From positions 1-27,044 of IMG/VR virus record IMGVR_UViG_3300018005_000202: 27,044 nt of DNA; one strand, written 5' to 3'. This document shows positions 23,025 to 27,044 of this stretch, in pieces. The stretch comes from a virus. The notes under the pieces are model-generated. The model saw only the letters and a program-made list of their open reading frames with translations. It ran no database searches and was not told the origin of the DNA. Position 1 is the first letter of the stretch; the number at the start of each line of letters is the position of its first letter. Position numbers and translations under genes: made by a program.

Positions 23025-23039
23025 CGTCGTTCTCTCTGT

Positions 23040-23123
23040 TTAGCGCCAGCAAAGTGAGCGATGCGCCACCATCGTAACGGCAGGCTGGACGCGCGTGGCA
23101 CCGGCAATGTGTCCGATTTGCAT
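23040..23123 (-). CDS. Micro-gene (27 aa)
   Basis: ATG 23121-23123, MQIGHIAGATRVQPAVTM, 27 aa, preceded by AAAGGGTTCTGAA. Its leader is nearly the same as that before the 25-aa gene, where the equivalent bases also encode the end of the frameshifted terL. The N-terminus M-Q-I-G-H-I-A-G-A-T-R-V resembles the start of small phage proteins I recall, so it may be a truncated member. Low confidence. Confidence 0.4.
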   Translation of the reverse strand: MQIGHIAGATRVQPAVTMVAHRSLCWR

Positions 23124-23144
23124 TTCAGAACCCTTTCGCGTTGT

Positions 23145-23222
23145 TTATAGACGCCAAAGTAGCGCATAGATAGGAATCATTGCTACAGCGATACCGAGCA
23201 CGATCCACCATTCCACCGGCAT
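23145..23222 (-). CDS. Single-span membrane micro-protein (25 aa)
   Basis: ATG 23220-23222, 25 aa, MPVEWWIVLGIAVAMIPIYA then LLWRL. Residues 5-23 form one hydrophobic segment. The start lies one base after the stop reached by the shifted terL frame (TGA at 23224-23226), and AAAGGG is 9 bases upstream. Small membrane peptides of this kind occur in phage lysis or host-takeover genes; the role here is unknown. Confidence 0.45.
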   Translation of the reverse strand: MPVEWWIVLGIAVAMIPIYALLWRL

Positions 23223-23223
23223 C

Positions 23224-24580
23224 TCAGAATCCCTTTGCGTTACCAAGGGCAATCGCCACGCCATAACAGAAGCAGTCAAAGCAAGTCGTCGGACCGAGTC
23301 GGCGTCTTGTCGCCGACTCGGAAGCCAACGACTTCCCCTAAGAGATGATTCCTGGTTGTGCCTTTGTAAATCGTCGTTTTGTCATAGGCGTGGCGGCTGA
23401 TCTTGACGAAGCCGCGATAGACGTATCCAGAGACAGAGATTGCGCGCTCGTCCTTGCCTAGAGCTGTCAGCTTAGAATCGATCGCATGCGCTGGCCAGCC
23501 GCGCCGCATGGCCTGTTGAATCAGGACCATGCCCGTCGCTTTATCCTCGATCATTGAACCGAGAGAGCCCATGCGAGCATGGCAAGTTTGCGCGAAATGT
23601 TGCAGATGCTGGAAGACAGTCGGGAGCCAAGTCTCCAATAGCGCGCCTTCGATCTGCTGAATATCCCAATCGAGGATGATGAGATTGTATTGCGGGCCAA
23701 CAACGCCTTCAGCGGAGACCGACCGAATAACGTTTCGGAGGAGCGCGTAATAGACCACCGCCGTTCCATCGTTTTCCTTCCCGGTCTTTACGGCCGTGTC
23801 GATAACGGCGAACACAGCTTCGCAGCGAATGGGATAATCTACGGGCTGACCATTCACAAGCAAGCTGTCGCGCGTGAAAAAAGCCGACCCTGACCAATCC
23901 ACAAATTCAGCAAGAAATTCTTGCTCATAAACGAGCGGGAGATTGTCTCGTTGTAATGCCTCGACCTCGGCGCGGGGAAGATACGGATTTGATCGTGTCG
24001 GGGCATGAAATTGAACAAAGCCGTATCTCGCCTCATTGCATAGCGCAAACAACATGTTGTCAGGATCGATGCCGTTTGTGTTCGACATCATCAGCGCGCG
24101 GCCGCCGTAATCGAGAAGCGTCGGTTTGATCGATTTCGTCCAGATGTCGATCGACTTCGGCTTGGTGAATGCGATTTCGTCGCCGATGACGCGATGGTAT
24201 TTCCGGGACCGGCCGGCGTTCTCGTCCTCCATCGACCAGAACTCGACGCGGCCTCCGGTGATGGTCTCGATCATGCCGTGGGTCTTGTCGGATCGTTTCT
24301 TGATCGGATCCAGCGCCTCGACGATGACGTTGTAGCTCTCGGAGAGCCGCTTGTTCTCCGGGGCGAACCAGCCGACCCGCAGGCCGTGCGCGGCATCATC
24401 GCTGGCGACCGTCTCGCCGACGACGTTCTTGCCCCATCGCCGACCACAGCGGGCGACCACGAACCGGCACTGCGACATCAGCCAGCGAAGTTTCGCTTGG
24501 GCCGGGAAGAACGTCGGGAGATTGACGACCGCCGTCTCGGAGTTCTGCGGCGGCAGATCGAGAAGTGTGGCGTCGGACAT
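23224..24580 (-). CDS. terL: Terminase large subunit (TerL), probably completed by +1 frameshift
   Basis: The in-frame product is 434 aa (24580-23276). ATPase: Walker A-like C-G-R-R-W-G-K-N at 45-52 and Walker B R-V-I-G-D-E-I-A-F at 130-138. Nuclease: F-A-V-I-D at about 257-261 and M-I-E-D at 343-346. Motif III starts as R-S-D-D-L-L and the frame then stops (TGA 23276-23278). In the +1 frame it continues D-C-F-C-Y-G-V-A-I-A-L-G-N-A-K-G-F, stop at 23224, so the joined sequence D-D-L-L-D-x-x-x-Y-G has the normal motif III. The full product would be 451 aa. The site CTT TGA C is the prfB-type slip site. TerL translocates and cuts DNA at the portal. Confidence 0.9.
23275..23281 (-). promoter_or_regulatory. 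Putative +1 frameshift site CTT TGA C in terL
   Basis: CTT TGA C on the minus strand equals the slippery heptamer of bacterial prfB (RF2). A shift on CTT to TTT bypasses the TGA and reads GAC, restoring motif III. Unlike prfB there is no AGGGGG just upstream. A sequencing error or a point insertion is the alternative. Confidence 0.6.
23294..23321 (-). other. Perfect 11-bp hairpin just upstream of the terL slip site
   Basis: CCGAGTCGGCG and CGCCGACTCGG pair around a 6-base loop within terL. In the mRNA the stem ends about 12 bases before the CTT. It could be a stimulatory element or reflect coding (R-V-G-D-K-T-P-T-R). Confidence 0.55.
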
Positions 24581-24594
24581 CGTCTATTACGATC

Positions 24595-24780
24595 CTACTT
24601 TTTGGGTAGTGTTGTCCCAAATGAAACGGTCGGCCGGGAAATCGCAGCAGTCATTGGCAGGCAAGCCGGCGCCTTGTCGCCGTCATCCCAAGCGAGGCCG
24701 CACCGTTCGCACTCCCAACCTGCCCAACCTGTGGCGAGCTGCTGGGCGACGCAGACGATGGCAGGTTTCTCTTCACTCAT
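24595..24780 (-). CDS. Small Cys-containing protein (61 aa)
   Basis: I start at ATG 24778-24780 (MSEEKPAIVCVAQQLATGWA); the longer frame is a shadow. It has W-E-C-E-R-C-G-L-A-W, a C-x2-C pair, plus another Cys, suggesting a small zinc ribbon. It overlaps the upstream gene by eight bases and ends 14 bases before terL, which it may help to express by coupling. The stop is TAG. Function unknown. Confidence 0.55.
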   Translation of the reverse strand: MSEEKPAIVCVAQQLATGWAGWECERCGLAWDDGDKAPACLPMTAAISRPTVSFGTTLPKK

Positions 24781-25006
24781 ACGCGATTGCCCATCCGTAG
24801 ATCTCTTGCGCGGCATTCTGATAGGCGGCAGCGCGAGCCTTGGCAGCACCATAATCTGCGCCAGGGAACTGCTCTGACTTCTCCTGTTTCTGACTCAGCC
24901 AATCGCCGGCGCGGTAAAAAGCTAGTCGGGTCGCGGCGTCGGCGATCTTGGCTTCTCGCTCAGAAAGGTTTTCAAGCAATGTGCGATCGTCATCTGCTCG
25001 GCTCAT
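24773..25006 (-). CDS. Small helical protein (77 aa)
   Basis: 77 aa, fully helical-looking and acidic at the start (MSRADDDRTLLENLSEREAK), then DAATRLAFYRAGDWLSQKQE and AAAYQNAAQEIYGWAIAYE. ATGA overlap with the upstream 85-aa gene at 25003-25006. It may be a packaging-cluster helper; no family recognised. Confidence 0.55.
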   Translation of the reverse strand: MSRADDDRTLLENLSEREAKIADAATRLAFYRAGDWLSQKQEKSEQFPGADYGAAKARAAAYQNAAQEIYGWAIAYE

Positions 25007-25260
25007 GCGCTGCGCGCCTCTCTGGCATTGACACCCATGCCGATACCATGAATTTCCTTTTGCCGGTCGACTCGGAGATCAAGCGACCCTTGCAAAGGAC
25101 TGATTCTCTTAGGCCGCGTTGTCGCAGGTAAGTGCCTGATTTTTCTGATCATTGCACCGATTCTCTTGTGAGGCCGTTCTGACGCTTTTGCCGCGACGAT
25201 TTGCGCTTTTTTGATGATGTCGGCGACGGTGTCTGCAATTAATTTGGCGCGTATTGTCAT
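25003..25260 (-). CDS. Small basic protein (85 aa)
   Basis: I place the start at ATG 25258-25260 (MTIRAKLIADTVADIIKKAQ), where it overlaps the upstream stop by ATGA; the longer frame upstream is a shadow of the 105-aa gene. It is basic, with ASERPHKRIGAMIRKIRHLP and a C-terminal GVNAREARSA. It could bind nucleic acid, by charge only. Confidence 0.55.
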   Translation of the reverse strand: MTIRAKLIADTVADIIKKAQIVAAKASERPHKRIGAMIRKIRHLPATTRPKRISPLQGSLDLRVDRQKEIHGIGMGVNAREARSA

Positions 25261-25574
25261 GTTTTGCTCTCCGCCTTTCGACGCCACCAGGTTCGCTCCG
25301 AAATACCTTGGGCAACCCACGGCTTGCGTTGCGTGATCGTTTCCTGTTCGCTTCCGCGCCGCGGACGGCCACCAGTTCCCTTTGGCGGACCTTTCCGTTT
25401 CTTTGGCGGCTTGGACGTTATGCCAGTCAAGATCTTCACCGCCGTAATAGTGGCCTTGGCTACTCCGATCATACCGCCAGAATGCTTCGTTGGTTTGTTC
25501 GGCGTTCCCATGAATTTGGGGCACGGCCCGATGCGATGCCGTTCGCCGCACGTCCTGCATTTCACTGCGTCCAT
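25257..25574 (-). CDS. Zinc-ribbon-like small protein (105 aa)
   Basis: 105 aa. N-terminal V-K-C-R-T-C-G-E-R-H-R-I-G-P-C has C-x2-C and a later Cys/His, a probable zinc site. The middle is a Pro/Lys/Gly linker (PPKKRKGPPKGTGGRPRRGS). The end PWVAQGISERTWWRRKAES looks like a short helix-turn-helix found at the C-terminus of small phage proteins. DNA binding is inferred. It overlaps the next gene by ATGA. Confidence 0.6.
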   Translation of the reverse strand: MDAVKCRTCGERHRIGPCPKFMGTPNKPTKHSGGMIGVAKATITAVKILTGITSKPPKKRKGPPKGTGGRPRRGSEQETITQRKPWVAQGISERTWWRRKAESKT

Positions 25575-25607
25575 GACATACTTAAAGGCATACTTTTGGC
25601 ACGGTGT

Positions 25608-26288
25608 CTAGCTCGCCGCGGCTCTCGGCGGCGGCAACGGCGCTGATTCTTCGCCTTCTGGCGGATCATCCTCGGCCGTGATCACCGTCAGCGCCGGCAA
25701 CGCCGCGCCCTCTAGCTCCACTGAAGGCTTAAAATCATTAGGCATTCCGCCTTCCACCTTGATCTTCGTCACCACGGTCGCCCCGACGACAACGGCCGAA
25801 TAGCGGGGATCCTGGAACGGTGCCAACGCCTTGGCGGCATCGACCGCCAGCGCGGCGTATTTGTCGAATTTCGCGTCGTCCGGCTTCCGACCCGGCGGCG
25901 GCACGGTCATCCCCGGAGGGAGCGGCTGAGACACCGCCGCCATCCCCGCGAACAATTCCATGAAGTTTTCCAATACCTTCTTGGCCCGCCTCGAATCCGG
26001 CATGCCCTTGCGTTCCAAGGCCTCGATCGCCGCGTCCTTCGCCACCGCCGCGGCCGCCGCCTCCCGGGCAACCCGCTTTAATCTCTCGATCTCGAGCGTC
26101 TTCTTGTTCTTGATGCCGGGCTTGCGGCCGCCTTTGCCCTTGGGTGGCCCGCGTTTCTTCTGCGGACGCCCGTCTTTCGTTAATTTGATGGGAGGTGGCT
26201 CACTACCGGCAATGTTGGTTCCGCCTTCCAGCGGCGTTTTCTGCGCGATTGCGGGGCCTTCTGGTGGCGATGGGAGATCGTCTGACAT
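25608..26288 (-). CDS. Putative small terminase subunit-like protein (226 aa)
   Basis: 226 aa. N-terminus acidic and Pro-rich; residues about 35-60 hold a basic G-R-K-P-G-I-K-N-K-K-T patch (after PQKKRGPPKGKGG) as in terminase small-subunit-like or DUF5681-type proteins. Then a helical part (LERKGMPDSRRAKKVLENFM, ELFAGMAAVSQPLPPG) and a region D-D-A-K-F-D-K-Y-A-A-L-A-V-D-A-A-K-A-L-A. The C-terminus is beta-rich (TKIKVEGG) then acidic and Pro-rich. It lies four small genes upstream of terL, 65 bases after repeat copy B. The TerS reading rests on position and the DNA-binding-like patch. Confidence 0.55.
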   Translation of the reverse strand: MSDDLPSPPEGPAIAQKTPLEGGTNIAGSEPPPIKLTKDGRPQKKRGPPKGKGGRKPGIKNKKTLEIERLKRVAREAAAAAVAKDAAIEALERKGMPDSRRAKKVLENFMELFAGMAAVSQPLPPGMTVPPPGRKPDDAKFDKYAALAVDAAKALAPFQDPRYSAVVVGATVVTKIKVEGGMPNDFKPSVELEGAALPALTVITAEDDPPEGEESAPLPPPRAAAS

Positions 26289-26352
26289 GCCTTGAAAATA
26301 GTTTATGAAACTTAATTTTGGAAACTTTTTTGTTAAACCATTGATTTCATAT

Positions 26353-26393
26353 ATGCTTATCCGGTTTAGACAGACAGCCTTACAGCTTGTGGT
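26353..26393 (-). repeat. 41-bp repeat, copy B (possible regulatory element)
   Basis: Matches copy A (22407-22447) at 38 of 41 bases. It covers the 3-prime end of the 56-aa gene, in a different reading frame from copy A, and lies 65 bases before the ATG of the 226-aa gene. Reverse-complement core AACCGGATAAGCAT precedes an AT-rich stretch. It may be a promoter, operator or leader. Confidence 0.6.
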
Positions 26394-26536
26394 TCGTGGG
26401 TTAGCAACAGTTGCATGAGATGCTGATCTTTGCCGCTGCGAAGATCGTAAACGCCGATGCGGCTGAAATCGGCGCTGAGGCGGCTCAACCAGTCTCCGGA
26501 AAAGTCAACGGACAAATAATCCGGGCAATTGTCCAT
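26366..26536 (-). CDS. Small hypothetical protein (56 aa)
   Basis: ATG 26534-26536, MDNCPDYLSVDFSGDWLSRL, 56 aa, with AGGAG just before the start (spacing short). Contains R-I-G-V-Y-D-L-R-S-G-K-D-Q-H and an Ala/Val-rich C-terminus that lies in repeat copy B. No family known. Confidence 0.45.
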   Translation of the reverse strand: MDNCPDYLSVDFSGDWLSRLSADFSRIGVYDLRSGKDQHLMQLLLTHEPQAVRLSV

Positions 26537-26654
26537 CGCTCCTAATTGTACGTGCGCGTAGCGTCACGACCGTCCGCAAAGGTACGCGCAATATTAGGAG
26601 CGTCGCGGCTTCCTTGCCTTTGGCCGGTGCCCGCCGGCTGGTGACGGTGACCAT
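26505..26654 (-). CDS. Possible small basic protein (49 aa)
   Basis: ATG 26652-26654 (MVTVTSRRAPAKGKEAATLL) has GGGGAG 7 bases upstream, but the C-terminal half is an unusual run of Arg/Val/Leu, and it overlaps the next gene by 32 bases. The Shine-Dalgarno lies in a short TTCTCC/GGAGAA hairpin. I keep it only as a possibility. Confidence 0.3.
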   Translation of the reverse strand: MVTVTSRRAPAKGKEAATLLILRVPLRTVVTLRARTIRSDGQLPGLFVR

Positions 26655-26814
26655 GTCGGTTCTCCCCGACCGGAGAATCGCAGGCGAGGGTTAATGGTTC
26701 CTGACAAAAGCCGCCGCGAAGCACCTGGGGCGGCAGCGTTTCCGGGCGGTGTAGGGCCGCCAGCTTCACTTTTTGGATCAATAAATCGGTCGCAAAAATG
26801 AAGCCCAGACCGCG

Positions 26815-27044
26815 CTATGAGCTAGCATCCGCCCGGTTCCAAGACGCCAGCCCAGCTAAAACACGCCATATCATAACAATGGCATTGTTATTGGATAATT
26901 TGCAGTGGCGTAGGGCGTATGGCCAAGGCCCCTCTCGAAGGGCGAGATCGATTTCTTCATTGAGAAGCGGATCGTCCTCAAATGCCGCTCTAGCAACTGC
27001 CGCTACAGCTTCTTCTTCTCCGGGCACCATGAGATGATACGTCA
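26815..27044 (-). CDS. Hypothetical phage protein, 5-prime end outside window
   Basis: The frame is open to the window edge (T-Y-H-L-M-V-P-G-E-E-E-A-V-A-A-V-A-R-A-A), so the ATG at 27028-27030 may be internal. Followed by FEDDPLLNEEIDLALREGPW, and ending V-L-A-G-L-A-S-W-N-R-A-D-A-S-S. Acidic, helical, no membrane span. There is no clear Shine-Dalgarno before the ATG, supporting a longer gene. Function unknown. Confidence 0.5.
   Translation of the reverse strand, partial: TYHLMVPGEEEAVAAVARAAFEDDPLLNEEIDLALREGPWPYALRHCKLSNNNAIVMIWRVLAGLASWNRADASS

Noticed and set aside
26542-26781. Minus-strand 79-aa frame
   Set aside because: No good ribosome site and His/Gln/Arg-rich composition like a shadow; a 49-aa frame with GGGGAG lies in another frame.
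1-27044. CRISPR array, tRNA or rRNA genes
   Set aside because: No regularly spaced repeats, no cloverleaf with an acceptable T-loop and acceptor, no rRNA-like stretch seen. The GGTTCGAA near 16520 lacks a pairing stem.

Overview
The window is the structural (late) half of a tailed dsDNA phage or prophage. Nearly every real gene lies on the minus strand and reads right to left, tightly packed, with many 4-base ATGA stop/start overlaps and small gaps. High GC, and small accessory proteins of a kind I associate with alphaproteobacterial (Bradyrhizobium/Hyphomicrobiales-like) prophages, suggest that host group; this is inference. No stretch above 300 bases lacks a gene. The longest gap, about 160 bases at 26655-26814, shows no convincing gene.

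Layout in transcription order (high to low coordinate). 27044-24595 holds small packaging-region genes, including a probable small terminase equivalent. 24580-23224 is the large terminase (terL), whose nuclease motif III is completed only by a +1 shift at a CTT TGA C site. 23222-22434 is a run of micro-genes, some membrane-spanning. 22341-21295 holds a 151-aa protein and an amber-interrupted accessory gene. 21253-19287 holds the portal (DUF1073 type) and a secreted cysteine protein. 19284-18885 holds two small proteins. 18888-16732 is a MuF-type head morphogenesis protein with an intein and a C-terminal HExxH domain. 16676-15931 is a broken HD-hydrolase gene. 15833-14726 holds small proteins. 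14729-12786 is a Nudix-DUF2213 protease-scaffold fusion. 12717-11827 is a probable decoration protein. 11811-10786 is the major capsid protein (DUF2184-like), followed by a terminator. 10647-7836 holds neck/tail-completion proteins and a GIY-YIG remnant. 7829-1513 holds tail spike/fibre-like proteins, including an apiosidase-like glycosidase and a beta-helix protein. 1516-1 holds a TPR-glycosyltransferase and a partial gene. No tape-measure gene is visible.

The main find is in the MuF gene. A 264-aa intein (17374-18165) interrupts it just before the conserved C-R-C motif, and almost the whole intein (17434-18150) also encodes, on the opposite strand and in codon register, a 238-aa protein with a helix-turn-helix and a Vsr/DUF559-like nuclease core. 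It has its own Shine-Dalgarno site. I read this as a homing endonuclease nested antisense inside the intein it would mobilise, so a 792-bp element codes on both strands. I know of no described example but could not search.

Secondary finds are: the terL +1 shift with an upstream perfect hairpin; two broken accessory genes that share an 18-base 3-prime end; a 41-base repeat 65-66 bases upstream of two genes, with a partial inverted third copy; and a recurring translation-initiation leader on three genes.
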